64,000 bases of DNA from JACCTU01 sp963769665 (lineage in GTDB: Bacteria > Actinomycetota > Thermoleophilia > Gaiellales > Gaiellaceae), in NCBI GenBank assembly GCA_963769665.1, contig CAVYMQ010000003.1:1178001-1242000 (forward strand), written 5' to 3'. Positions 52,939-61,133 of the stretch are shown here, piece after piece (the stretch's first letter is position 1; every line of letters starts with the position of its first letter). The notes under the pieces are model-generated. The model worked only from the letters and a program-made list of their open reading frames with translations, had not been told where the DNA came from and ran no database searches. The translations under genes and the position numbers were made by a program.

Positions 52939-53907
52939 GTGCGCATCGCGGTGGTCGGTGCTGGGATCAACGGGCTCGCGGCTGCGGCGACGCTCGCTCG
53001 AGACGGTCACGAGGTCGTCGTCCACGAGCAGTTCGAGCTCGATCATCGGCAGGGGTCGAGCCACGGCCGGTCGCGCATCTTCCGGCTCTCGTATCCCGAG
53101 CCCGAGTGGGTGGAGCTCGCCAAGGAGGCGCACAAGGGGTGGCGTGCGCTCGAAGAGGAGACCGGCGAGCGCCTGATCGAGTACACGGGGCTGCTCGAGC
53201 TCGGCGAGACGTCCGAGGAGGCGCTCGACGCGTGCGGCGTGGCGTGGGAGCCGGTGGAGCCCGACGCGGCCGCGCTGCGCTTCGGCATTCGCGCACAGGG
53301 GCGCGGGTTGCTGCAGCCGGAGGCGGGAATCTCGCTGGCGGACCGTGCGCGACGTGCCTTCGCCACCGTCGCGCGGCGCCACGGGGCAACGCTCGACGAG
53401 CGCGCGAAGGTCGAATCGCTCGCCGCGCTCGACGCGGATGCCGTCGTCGTCACGGCGGGCGGCTGGGCGAAGCCGCTGCTCGAGGCAGAGGGCATCGCGC
53501 TCGACGTCGAGGTCACGCGCGAGACGGTCGTCTACTTCGAGCTCGAACGCTCCGTCCCGTCGGTGATCGAGTATGGGCGCGGCCCCGGCGAGGGGATGTA
53601 CTCGCTGCGCGACCCGCTGCACGGGCTGAAGGCAGGCGCGCACATCGCCGGTCCTTCTGCGAACGCAGACGAGGCCGGCGATCCCGACCCTGCGCTCGTC
53701 GACGCGACGGTCGAGTGGGTGCGCGAGCGCTTCCCGGAGGCCGGCCCGCCCGTCGCGGTCGATACGTGCCTCTACACCTCGACGCCCGACCGCTCGTTCG
53801 TCCTGGAGCGCCACGGGCGCATAGTCGTGGGGTCGGCGTGCTCGGGCCACGGCTTCAAGTTCGCCCCTGCGGTGGGGACGCGTCTGGCCGCGCTCGCCAC
53901 GGGGTAA
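52939..53907 (+). CDS. FAD-dependent amine oxidase of the sarcosine/N-methyltryptophan oxidase type
   Basis: A 322-residue DAO-family flavoprotein. The dinucleotide motif VVGAGINGLAAAATLA opens the protein; SSHGRSRIFRLSYPEP is the arginine-rich loop typical of monomeric sarcosine oxidase and SolA; the C-terminal SACSGHGFKFAPAVG carries the Cys that binds FAD covalently in that group. It would oxidise an N-methyl amino acid, releasing formaldehyde and H2O2, or a related secondary amine. GTG 52939 has TTTAAT (52927-52932) 6 nt upstream. hmgA follows 9 nt downstream. Confidence 0.83.
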   Translation: MRIAVVGAGINGLAAAATLARDGHEVVVHEQFELDHRQGSSHGRSRIFRLSYPEPEWVELAKEAHKGWRALEEETGERLIEYTGLLELGETSEEALDACGVAWEPVEPDAAALRFGIRAQGRGLLQPEAGISLADRARRAFATVARRHGATLDERAKVESLAALDADAVVVTAGGWAKPLLEAEGIALDVEVTRETVVYFELERSVPSVIEYGRGPGEGMYSLRDPLHGLKAGAHIAGPSANADEAGDPDPALVDATVEWVRERFPEAGPPVAVDTCLYTSTPDRSFVLERHGRIVVGSACSGHGFKFAPAVGTRLAALATG

Positions 53908-53916
53908 CCTGCCGCC

Positions 53917-55125
53917 ATGCCGTTCTACCAGCGCCTCGGCGACGTTCCGCGGAAGCGTCACGTGCAGTTCCGCGACAACGGAACGCTGCTGACCGAAGAG
54001 GTGATGGGCCTCGAGGGCTTCTCGGGGAACGAGTCGATCCTCTATCACCTGACGTCGCCGTGTCGCGTGCAGAAGCTCGGCGACTTCAAGCCGATCAAGC
54101 GCGAGGAATGGGTGCCCGACGCGCATGCGCACCGGCACTTCACGACGTGGGACACGAAGCCCGAGGGCGACCCCGTCAGCGGCCGCAAGCTGTTGATGTG
54201 GAACAACGACGTCGAGATCTCGCTCGTGCGCCCGACCGAGCGCATGGACTACTTCTTCCGCAACGGCGAGGGCGACGAGGTGTACTTCGTGCACGAGGGC
54301 GGAGGCACGCTCGAGACGACGTTCGGCGATCTGACCTACGCGCAGGGCGACTACATCGTGATCCCGCGCGGCACGACGTATCGGTTCGCGCCCGACACGC
54401 TGCCCGAGCGCCACTTGCTCTTCGAGACACCGGGCCTGATCGAGATCCCGAAGCGCTACCGCAACAGCTACGGCCAGTTGATGGAGCACGCGCCGTACTA
54501 CCACCGCGACATCCACGCGCCGACCGAGTTGAAGACGATCCGTGAGAAGGGCGAGTTCCTGGTCAAGGTGCGCGTGCGCGACGGGTTTCAGGACTACGTC
54601 GTCGACTACCACCCGTTCGACGTCGTCGGTTGGGACGGCTACCTCTACCCGTGGACGTTCAACATCCGCGACTTCGAGCCGATCACCGGGCGCATTCACA
54701 TGCCGCCGCCGTCGCACCAGACGTTCCAGGGACGCAACTTCGTGATCTGCTCGTTCTGTCCGCGCAAGCTCGACTTCGACCCGATGGCGCTGCCGATCCC
54801 GTACCACCACTCGAATCTCCAGAGCGAGGAGATGATCTATTACGTCGACGGGAACTTCTCGTCGCGCAAGGGGATCGAGATCGGCTCGATCACGCTGCAT
54901 CCGTCGGGACTGCCGCACGGCCCGCAGCCGGGCCTCGCCGAGCGCTCGATCGGGATGACGGAGACGCACGAGCTCGCAGTCATGTGCGACACGTTCCATC
55001 CGCTGAAGCTGACGAAGCTCGCGAAGGGCCTCGACGACGGGAAGTACGCCTACTCCTGGTACGAGGAACCCGACCAGCCCGCCGACGCGGACGAGAACCC
55101 GGCCGGCGTCACTTCTCATTTCTAA
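53917..55125 (+). CDS. hmgA: Homogentisate 1,2-dioxygenase
   Basis: A 402-residue iron dioxygenase opening the ring of homogentisate to maleylacetoacetate. Conserved active-site stretches are PYYHRDIHAPTE, LQSEEMIYYVDGNF (iron Glu region) and TLHPSGLPHGPQPG (iron His). The length is slightly below the about 430-440 of proteobacterial enzymes. ATG 53917 has TAACCT (53905-53910) 6 nt upstream, so it may be transcribed both with the oxidase gene and from its own promoter. Its stop overlaps the HAD phosphatase frame. Confidence 0.94.
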   Translation: MPFYQRLGDVPRKRHVQFRDNGTLLTEEVMGLEGFSGNESILYHLTSPCRVQKLGDFKPIKREEWVPDAHAHRHFTTWDTKPEGDPVSGRKLLMWNNDVEISLVRPTERMDYFFRNGEGDEVYFVHEGGGTLETTFGDLTYAQGDYIVIPRGTTYRFAPDTLPERHLLFETPGLIEIPKRYRNSYGQLMEHAPYYHRDIHAPTELKTIREKGEFLVKVRVRDGFQDYVVDYHPFDVVGWDGYLYPWTFNIRDFEPITGRIHMPPPSHQTFQGRNFVICSFCPRKLDFDPMALPIPYHHSNLQSEEMIYYVDGNFSSRKGIEIGSITLHPSGLPHGPQPGLAERSIGMTETHELAVMCDTFHPLKLTKLAKGLDDGKYAYSWYEEPDQPADADENPAGVTSHF

Positions 55126-55726
55126 GCCCAAAGTCGTCCTCGACTGGGACGGCACGGTCACCGAGGTCGACGCGCTGACGATGATCATCGAGGAGTTCGG
55201 CGACCCCGCGATCTTCGAGGTGACGGAGGGCGCGTTCGGGCGCACAGTGTCGCTGCACGAGGCGATCGCCGTCGAGATGGCCACCGTCACGCTGCCGCTC
55301 GACGACGCGGTCGACTGGGTTCGCGAACACGTCACGGTGCGTCCCGGCTTCCGCGAATTCGCCGAGCAGCACCGTCCAGTGATCCTGTCGAGTGGGTTCG
55401 TGGAGTTGATCGAGCCCGTGCTCGAGCGGGAGGGTGTCTCGCTCGAGGTGCACGCGAATCGCGTCGACGTGCGTGCAGACGGTTGGCATCCGGTCTGGCG
55501 CGACGACGCCCAGTGTGCGGAGTGCGGGGAGGCCTGCAAGCGGGGTGGGCTTCCCACAGGCTCGCCGGTCGTCTACGTCGGCGACGGCGTCTCTGATCAC
55601 TGCGCCGCGCTCGCCGCCGACCGCGTGTTCGCGCGCGACAAGCTCGTTGGGTACCTCGAACGAAGGGGCGTGCCGTTCGAGCCGTTCGAGGACTTCGCAC
55701 AGCTCGGGTCCGCCCTCGGCCCTTGA
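55118..55726 (+). CDS. HAD-family phosphatase (MtnX-like), no canonical start
   Basis: About 202 residues. HAD motif I is VVLDWDGTVTEVDALT, motif II lies in PVILSSGFVELI and the late acidic motif in VYVGDGVSDHCAA; CAECGEACKRGG suggests a small cysteine insert. It is a phosphomonoesterase-like HAD-IB protein of unknown substrate. The first ATG (55181) would delete motif I, and the frame has no ATG/GTG/TTG upstream as far as 54746, so a rare ATT start at 55118 (overlapping the hmgA stop region) or a frameshift must be assumed. I favour the first. Confidence 0.72.
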   Translation: MSKPKVVLDWDGTVTEVDALTMIIEEFGDPAIFEVTEGAFGRTVSLHEAIAVEMATVTLPLDDAVDWVREHVTVRPGFREFAEQHRPVILSSGFVELIEPVLEREGVSLEVHANRVDVRADGWHPVWRDDAQCAECGEACKRGGLPTGSPVVYVGDGVSDHCAALAADRVFARDKLVGYLERRGVPFEPFEDFAQLGSALGP

Positions 55727-55767
55727 CAGCAGCCTCAGTGTTTGGTCAAATGACTAAGACATTTGAC
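55723..55767 (+). promoter_or_regulatory. Promoter with operator over the -10 box, before the SBP56 gene
   Basis: A consensus -35 TTGACA (55723-55728) and a -10 TCAAAT (55746-55751) stand 17 nt apart. The perfect inverted repeat GTCAAATG-N7-CATTTGAC (55745-55767) covers the -10 and the transcription start, an arrangement typical of repression by a dimeric repressor. The TetR gene two genes downstream is the natural candidate. Confidence 0.75.
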
Positions 55768-55793
55768 TTAGGCGCTCGTCAAAGGAGGAGCAA

Positions 55794-57119
55794 ATGCACG
55801 GTCACGGCGCCCCAGCTTCGTTCTACGGCTCTCCTGAGGAGGCCCTCAAGGCGCCTCAGGAGGAGTTCCTGTACCTCGCCTGCCTCCACGAGGGCACGGG
55901 GGTCGCGGCCCCGGACTTCCTCGCCGTCGTCGACGCCGAGGACGGGCGAATCCTGCACGAGACGCCGATGCCGAACGTTGGCGACGAGCTGCACCACTTT
56001 GGCTGGAACCGCTGCAGCTCGGCGTGTCACGGTCCGGACCGCTCGCATCTCATCCTGCCCGGCTTCCGTTCGTCGCGGATCCACGTGGTCAACGTCGCGG
56101 ACGATCCGCGCCGGCCACGGGTCGAGAAGGTGATCGAGCCCGACGAGCTCCTCGCAAAGACCGGCTACACGCGTCCGCACACGGTCCATTGCATGCCGGG
56201 CGACAACATCGTTGTGAGCATGCTCGGCGACGCGAAAGGCGCAGGCGCCGGGGGCTTCGCTGTCCTCGACGCGAAGACCTTCGAGGTCAAGGGTCGCTGG
56301 GAGAACGGCGGCAGCCATCCGCCGTTCAACTACGACTTCTGGTACCAGCCGCGCAAGAACGTCCTGGTCTCGTCGGAGTTCGGTGAGCCGAATGCGTACG
56401 AGCCGGGGTTCGACCTCGACGACGTGGGCGCCGGGCGGTATGGAAGCCGCTTGCACTTCTGGAACCTCGCCGAGCGGACGCTCGAGCAGACGATCGACCT
56501 CGGTGAGGCGGGTCTCGTGCCGCTCGAAGTGCGCTGGCTACACGATCCGGAGGCCGACGAAGGGTTCGTCGGCGCGGCCCTCTCGAGCACGATGTGGCGG
56601 TTCCAGCGAACCAACGGGTCGTACGAGGCGCAGCAGGTGATCGCGGTCGAACCGGTGGAGCTCGAAGGATGGCCCTTCCCGGTGCCTGGCCTGATCACCG
56701 ACCTCGTTCTCTCGATGGACGACCGGTTCCTCTACCTCTCGAACTGGTTGCACGGCGACCTACGCCAGTACGACGTCTCCGACCCGTCGCAGCCGCGACT
56801 GACCGGGCGGCTCTGGCTCGGCGGCGTCCTCGGCAACCCGAACGACGCCGGACGCGAGCTCAACGGCGGCCCGCAGATGCTGCAACTCTCGTTCGACGGG
56901 CGTCGGCTCTACGTGACGAACTCGCTGTACTCGACCTGGGACAACCAGTTCTACCCGGAGCTTCGCTCGTGGCTGCTCCGCGTGAACTGCAACCCCGAGG
57001 GCGGAATGGAGATCGATCCGGACTTCTTCGTCGACTTCCACGAGCGTCCCGGCGGGCCGGCGCGCGCGCACGAGGTCCGACTCCAGGGCGGCGATTGCAC
57101 GACGGAGATCTTTCCGTGA
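55794..57119 (+). CDS. Selenium-binding protein SBP56 / methanethiol oxidase family
   Basis: A 441-residue beta-propeller protein of the SBP56 family, whose characterised bacterial and human members oxidise methanethiol to H2S, formaldehyde and H2O2 with a copper centre. Family landmarks: EEFLYLACLHEGTGVAAPD, DELHHFGWNRCSSACHG, RPHTVHCMPGDNIVVSMLG, and FLYLSNWLHGDLRQYDVSDP. His/Cys residues for metal binding are present. The ATG has AAAGGAGGAG directly upstream. First gene of a four-gene operon under a repressed promoter. It contains no in-frame TGA, so no selenocysteine. Confidence 0.9.
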   Translation: MHGHGAPASFYGSPEEALKAPQEEFLYLACLHEGTGVAAPDFLAVVDAEDGRILHETPMPNVGDELHHFGWNRCSSACHGPDRSHLILPGFRSSRIHVVNVADDPRRPRVEKVIEPDELLAKTGYTRPHTVHCMPGDNIVVSMLGDAKGAGAGGFAVLDAKTFEVKGRWENGGSHPPFNYDFWYQPRKNVLVSSEFGEPNAYEPGFDLDDVGAGRYGSRLHFWNLAERTLEQTIDLGEAGLVPLEVRWLHDPEADEGFVGAALSSTMWRFQRTNGSYEAQQVIAVEPVELEGWPFPVPGLITDLVLSMDDRFLYLSNWLHGDLRQYDVSDPSQPRLTGRLWLGGVLGNPNDAGRELNGGPQMLQLSFDGRRLYVTNSLYSTWDNQFYPELRSWLLRVNCNPEGGMEIDPDFFVDFHERPGGPARAHEVRLQGGDCTTEIFP

Positions 57120-57253
57120 TCCTTGGGCACCACATGGGCGAAGACGTCGTGACGATGGTCGTGGCGAGCGGCGCGGGCGCGAGCGCGATGACGCTTGCGC
57201 TCGCGCGCGCACGCCTCGGCGAACTGCTGAGCAAACTCCGGCAGTGGCGGTAG
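57116..57253 (+). CDS. 45-residue small protein in the SBP56 operon
   Basis: A very short frame with GTG 57116 overlapping the SBP56 stop (GTGA) and ending 10 nt inside the TetR gene. It reads GHHMGEDVVTMVVASGAGAS, then an Ala/Leu-rich helix and the basic end LLSKLRQWR: a His-containing start, a hydrophobic middle and a positive tail, possibly a membrane-associated microprotein. The tight overlaps on both sides argue that it is translated. No family is recognised. Confidence 0.45.
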   Translation: MILGHHMGEDVVTMVVASGAGASAMTLALARARLGELLSKLRQWR

Positions 57254-57825
57254 CGAAGTCAGGCCGCTCGGCGGCGGAAGCGGCGCTGCTCGACGCGGCC
57301 GAGCGGCTCCTCGTTGACGTCGGCCACTCCGGCATCACGACGCGGCGGCTCGCCGAGGAAGCCGACGTCAACAACGGCCTTGTCCACTACTACTTCGGCT
57401 CGATCGAGAACCTCCTCGTGCGGGTGCTCGAGCGGTTCACCGACCGGCTGATCGCGCGTCAGCGGGCGCTGTACGCCGACCCGGACCTGCCGTTTCTCCA
57501 GAAGTGGCGGACAGCGATGCACTACCTCGACGAGGACAGGCCGTACCAGAAGATCTGGTTGGAGCTGCAGGCGCTCGCCTGGAATCGTCCCGAGCTGCGC
57601 GAACGCGTCGACCACGTCAACAAGGAGTGGCGCGAGGTGTTGACCGAAGCGTTTGCGGAGCCGCGCAAACGTTACGGAATCGAGATGCCGCTCGACGCGC
57701 TGGTCTCGCTCGTGATCACGTTCAACGAGGGCATCATCCTCGAGCGCTTGTCCGGCGTCGAGGAGGGGCATGTCGAGCTCCTCGACTGGCTCGACGGGTG
57801 GCTGCAGGCGAGGGAGAGGCGATGA
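57244..57825 (+). CDS. TetR-family transcriptional regulator
   Basis: A 193-residue repressor-type protein. The N-terminal helix-turn-helix (about 14-60) reads LLDAAERLLVDVGHSGITTR, then EADVNNGLVHYYFGSIENLL; the C-terminal about 130 residues are the ligand-binding helical domain. It lies inside the SBP56 operon and probably binds the GTCAAATG inverted repeat at the operon promoter, giving negative feedback. GTG 57244 overlaps the small gene; the next gene overlaps as ATGA. The effector is unknown; the operon suggests a small organosulfur or lipid-like compound. Confidence 0.9.
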   Translation: MAVAKSGRSAAEAALLDAAERLLVDVGHSGITTRRLAEEADVNNGLVHYYFGSIENLLVRVLERFTDRLIARQRALYADPDLPFLQKWRTAMHYLDEDRPYQKIWLELQALAWNRPELRERVDHVNKEWREVLTEAFAEPRKRYGIEMPLDALVSLVITFNEGIILERLSGVEEGHVELLDWLDGWLQARERR

Positions 57826-59939
57826 CCACAGCAGCGGTGGGCGCCGGGCGAGAGCAGTCGCGCGCTCGCTATCCCGACCAGGAGGGCTACGTCGAACGCG
57901 ACGGCGTTCGCGTGTTCTATGAGGTCTACGGCTCGGGTGAGCCGACTGTGCTCCTGCTGCCCACCTGGTCGATCGTCCACTCGCGGCACTGGAAGATGCA
58001 GATCCCGTACCTCGCCCGCCACTGCCGTGTCGTCACCTTCGACGGGCGCGGCAACGGTCGCTCAGATCGGCCCGTCGGCGTCGAGGCCTACCTCGAGAGC
58101 GAGTTCGCCGCCGACGCGCTTGCGGTAATGGACGCGACCAACACTGCACAAGCGACCCTCGTCGGCGTCTCCTGCGGTGCCCTCTGGGGAACGATCCTCG
58201 CCGCGGATCACCCCGAACGTGTCGACGGGCTCGTCTTCATCGGCCCCGCCGTCGGCCTCGTCCCCGGTCACCCCGAGCGGCAGGTCTACTCCTTCGACGA
58301 GGAGTACGACACGGACGAGGGCTGGGCGAAGTACAACAGTCACTTCTGGTCGCGCGACTACCGTGGTTTTCTCGAGTTCTTCTTCGCGCAGTGCTTCAAC
58401 GAGTCGCACTCGACGAAACAGATCGAGGATGCCGTGAGCTGGGCCCTCGAGACCGATCCGGAGACGCTCGCCGACACGAGCCGTGCGATCTCGCTGTGCC
58501 GCACCGAGCGCTTTCGCGACACCTGCACGCGCGTGCGCTGCCCGGTGCTCGTCGTCCACGGCGACGCCGACCTCATCCGTCCGCATGCCCAGGGCGCCGC
58601 GCTTGCGGAGGCGACCGGCGGGACACTCGTCACGCTCGAGGGCGCCGGCCACCTTCCGCATGTGCGCGACCCAGTGAGGGTCAACCTGCTCCTGCGCGAG
58701 TTCGTCGCGCCACCGCCTCCGCCGGCACGATGGGTGCGCGCCAAGTCGCGGCGTAAGCGAGCGCTGTACATCTCGTCGCCGATCGGGCTGGGCCACGCCC
58801 AGCGCGACGTCGCGATAGCGGATGAGCTCCGGAAGCTCCATCCCGACCTCGAGCTCGACTGGCTCGCTCAGCATCCGGTCACCACCGTGCTCGAGGCGCG
58901 CGGTGAGAACATCCATCCGGCGAGCGCGCACCTCGCGAACGAGTCGCGCCATATCGAGAGCGAGTCCGCCGAGCACGACCTGCACTGCTTCCAGGCGATC
59001 CGCAGGATGGACGAGATCCTGCTCGCGAACTTCATGGTCTTCCACGACCTCGTGCGCGACGATCAGTACGACCTCTGGATCGGGGACGAGGCGTGGGAGC
59101 TCGACTACTACCTGCACGAGAATCCGGAGCAGAAGAGCGCCGCGTACGTCTGGTTGACCGACTTCGTCGGTTGGCTGCCCATGGAAGACGAGGGGGTGAT
59201 CACCGCGGACTACAACGCCGAGATGATCGAGCACATCGCACGCTTCCCGCGCGTGCGGGATCGCGCCGTGTTCGTCGGCAACCTCGAGGACGTCGTTCAC
59301 GACGCGTTCGGCCCCGACCTGCCGCTGATTCGCGACTGGACCCGCGAGCACTACGACTTCGCCGGCTACGTGACCGGCTTCGATCCCGAGGACTTCGGCG
59401 ACCGTGCAGCGCTACGCGCCGAGCTCGGGTATGCCGCGGACGAGCAGGTGTGCATCGTCACGGTGGGCGGCTCGGGTGTCGGCGGTGACCTGCTCCGGCG
59501 CGTGATCGCCTCGTTTCCGCTGGCCAAGGAGCTCGTCCCCGCGCTGCGGATGATCGTCGTTGCGGGCCCTCGGATCGATCCGGCGTCGCTTCCGGCTGCC
59601 CCCGGCCTCGAGGTGCGTCCGTACGTCCACGATCTCTATCGCCACCTCGCCGCCTGTGATCTCGCGGTCGTCCAGGGCGGACTGACGACGACGATGGAGC
59701 TGACGGCGAACGGTCGACCGTTCCTGTACTTCCCGCTCCGGCATCACTTCGAGCAGAACTTCCACGTCCGCCATCGGCTCGAGCGCTACGGCGCGGGGCG
59801 CTGCATGGACTTCGAGACGGCGATGCCCGACGTAATCGCGGCAGCCATCGCCGACGAGATCGGCCGCGACGTGAGCTACCGACAAGTCGAGGCAGACGGT
59901 GCCGCGCGCGCGGCTGCGTTGATCGCCGAGCTCATCTGA
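57822..59939 (+). CDS. Fusion: alpha/beta hydrolase + GT-B glycosyltransferase-like domain
   Basis: A 705-residue two-domain protein. Residues about 20-285 are an alpha/beta hydrolase: nucleophile Ser in VGVSCGALWG, acid Asp in VHGDADLI, and catalytic His in GAGHLPH. A proline-rich linker (APPPPPARW, about 297) leads into a GT-B domain, about 310-705, with an opening ISSPIGLGHAQRDVAIADEL, TVGGSGVGGDLL and a donor-site-like LAVVQGGLTTTMELTANGRP, as in MurG/UGT-type transferases. Starts with ATGA overlap to TetR. The combination suggests sequential deacylation and glycosylation, or glycosyl-ester handling, of one substrate; this is inference. Confidence 0.82.
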   Translation: MTTAAVGAGREQSRARYPDQEGYVERDGVRVFYEVYGSGEPTVLLLPTWSIVHSRHWKMQIPYLARHCRVVTFDGRGNGRSDRPVGVEAYLESEFAADALAVMDATNTAQATLVGVSCGALWGTILAADHPERVDGLVFIGPAVGLVPGHPERQVYSFDEEYDTDEGWAKYNSHFWSRDYRGFLEFFFAQCFNESHSTKQIEDAVSWALETDPETLADTSRAISLCRTERFRDTCTRVRCPVLVVHGDADLIRPHAQGAALAEATGGTLVTLEGAGHLPHVRDPVRVNLLLREFVAPPPPPARWVRAKSRRKRALYISSPIGLGHAQRDVAIADELRKLHPDLELDWLAQHPVTTVLEARGENIHPASAHLANESRHIESESAEHDLHCFQAIRRMDEILLANFMVFHDLVRDDQYDLWIGDEAWELDYYLHENPEQKSAAYVWLTDFVGWLPMEDEGVITADYNAEMIEHIARFPRVRDRAVFVGNLEDVVHDAFGPDLPLIRDWTREHYDFAGYVTGFDPEDFGDRAALRAELGYAADEQVCIVTVGGSGVGGDLLRRVIASFPLAKELVPALRMIVVAGPRIDPASLPAAPGLEVRPYVHDLYRHLAACDLAVVQGGLTTTMELTANGRPFLYFPLRHHFEQNFHVRHRLERYGAGRCMDFETAMPDVIAAAIADEIGRDVSYRQVEADGAARAAALIAELI

Positions 59940-61100
59940 TCAGCCCTGCTCGTTCGCGAGCCACTCCGCGAAGAACGGCTCGACGACCGCGTAGGAGCCG
60001 TCGTCGCGCTTGGCGACGAGCTCGCGGCGCCGGAGGGCGGCGAGCGCCTTCTGCACGTTCGTCGCGGGGGGTAGGCGGTGCCGCCGGCGGTAATCCTCGC
60101 TGTACGGATGCCCGGGCTCGGCGGCGAGTGCGGTGAGCAGCAGCCTCTGGCCGGCCGACGCGTCCTCCCAGAGGAGCGAGAAGTGCGCGTGCTCCGAGCG
60201 GAGCACGCCTTCGAGCCCGACGCGCACGTGCAGCGGCGCGGCCGTCGAGCGCAGGTCGGTCGCCTCCCAAGTGAAGTAGCAGAGCTCCTGCGTCGCGTAC
60301 GGGTGGCCTGCGGTCTTCTCGAGCACGGTCGCGACCGCCTCGTCGTCGATCCGCTTCCCGGTCGACCGGAACCGCTCGGCGATGAACGGCGCGAACAGGT
60401 CGGGCCGGATCACGCCGAGCTCCACCTGCTTCGCGCTGCGCCAGAACGGCTCGTTCTCGTCGTTGAAGATCGAGCGCATCATGTGCCGCTTGGAACCGAG
60501 GTAGACGTGGGCCACCTCGGGCTGCGCCTGGAAGACCGCGCGCATGAGCTTCGGGAGGTTGGGGTCGATCTCGACGACCTCCTGGAACTCGTCGAGGACG
60601 AGCGCGACGACGCGTCCGCGGTCGGCGGCGAGCTCTCCGGGGAGCGTCAGCAGCCGCTCGATCGTCGCGTCGACGTCCGCCGGCGCCCGGCCCGGCTCGA
60701 AGCCGAACGAGACCGACGAGTCCTCGGGGTCGATCGTGACCGTCGGTGTGATCCGCAGGCCACGGAAGACGCCGAGGGCCCGCTCTCGCGCGCGGTACAG
60801 CGGGGAGGCGATCCCCTCGTGGATCGCCTTCGCGAGCTTCTCGGCGAGCTTCTCCTTCGTCGGCGCCGTCATCAGGTCGACCTGCGCGCTCAAGACACCC
60901 TGGCGCCGCAGGTCCTGGAGCGCCCGCAGCACGAGCGAGGACTTGCCGTAGCGACGGGGCGCGAACACGACGACGTCCTGGCCGTTGCGGATGTCCGACT
61001 TCAGCTCGCGCAGCTCGCGCTCCCGATCCGTGAACGCCTCGTCGAACGCGAGCGCTCCGTAGCGGAAGGGGTTCCTCGGTTCGCTGCGCTGCTTGCTCAT
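59940..61100 (-). CDS. AAA/STAND-type ATPase with C-terminal winged helix
   Basis: A 386-residue ATPase of the archaeal-ATPase (ATPase_2) kind. Walker A is FAPRRYGKSSL (near 48), Walker B VVALVLDEFQEV (near 165), and the sensor-like YLGSKRHMM follows. The last about 70 residues (QRLLLTALAAEPGHPYSEDY, then NVQKALAALRRRELV) look like a winged-helix DNA-binding domain. ATG 61100 is used; the longer frame would only translate the palindrome. A perfect palindrome containing TATAAT stands just upstream, suggesting autoregulation. The partner or target is unknown. Confidence 0.85.
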   Translation of the reverse strand: MSKQRSEPRNPFRYGALAFDEAFTDRERELRELKSDIRNGQDVVVFAPRRYGKSSLVLRALQDLRRQGVLSAQVDLMTAPTKEKLAEKLAKAIHEGIASPLYRARERALGVFRGLRITPTVTIDPEDSSVSFGFEPGRAPADVDATIERLLTLPGELAADRGRVVALVLDEFQEVVEIDPNLPKLMRAVFQAQPEVAHVYLGSKRHMMRSIFNDENEPFWRSAKQVELGVIRPDLFAPFIAERFRSTGKRIDDEAVATVLEKTAGHPYATQELCYFTWEATDLRSTAAPLHVRVGLEGVLRSEHAHFSLLWEDASAGQRLLLTALAAEPGHPYSEDYRRRHRLPPATNVQKALAALRRRELVAKRDDGSYAVVEPFFAEWLANEQG

Positions 61101-61103
61101 ACC

Positions 61104-61122
61104 GTTGGGTATTATACCCAAC
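61104..61122 (-). promoter_or_regulatory. Perfect 19-bp palindrome embedding a consensus -10 box
   Basis: On the minus strand GTTGGGTA-TAA-TACCCAAC is a perfect 8-bp inverted repeat whose centre contains TATAAT (61116-61111), 10 nt before ATG 61100. A protein binding the palindrome would block the promoter, so it is probably an operator for the ATPase gene itself or a nearby regulator. Confidence 0.7.
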
Positions 61123-61133
61123 AGTATGGACAG

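Noticed and set aside
52885..55557. An 890-codon minus-strand frame antisense to the amine oxidase and hmgA genes
   Set aside because: Same reason: sense genes are clear family members and the antisense protein has no domain.
55794..57119. Selenocysteine in the selenium-binding protein
   Set aside because: The frame has no internal TGA; family members bind selenium or copper without selenocysteine.
61101..61121. TTG 61121 as the start of the ATPase gene
   Set aside because: The seven extra residues would only translate the palindrome, and TATAAT would then lie within the coding region. ATG 61100 fits better.
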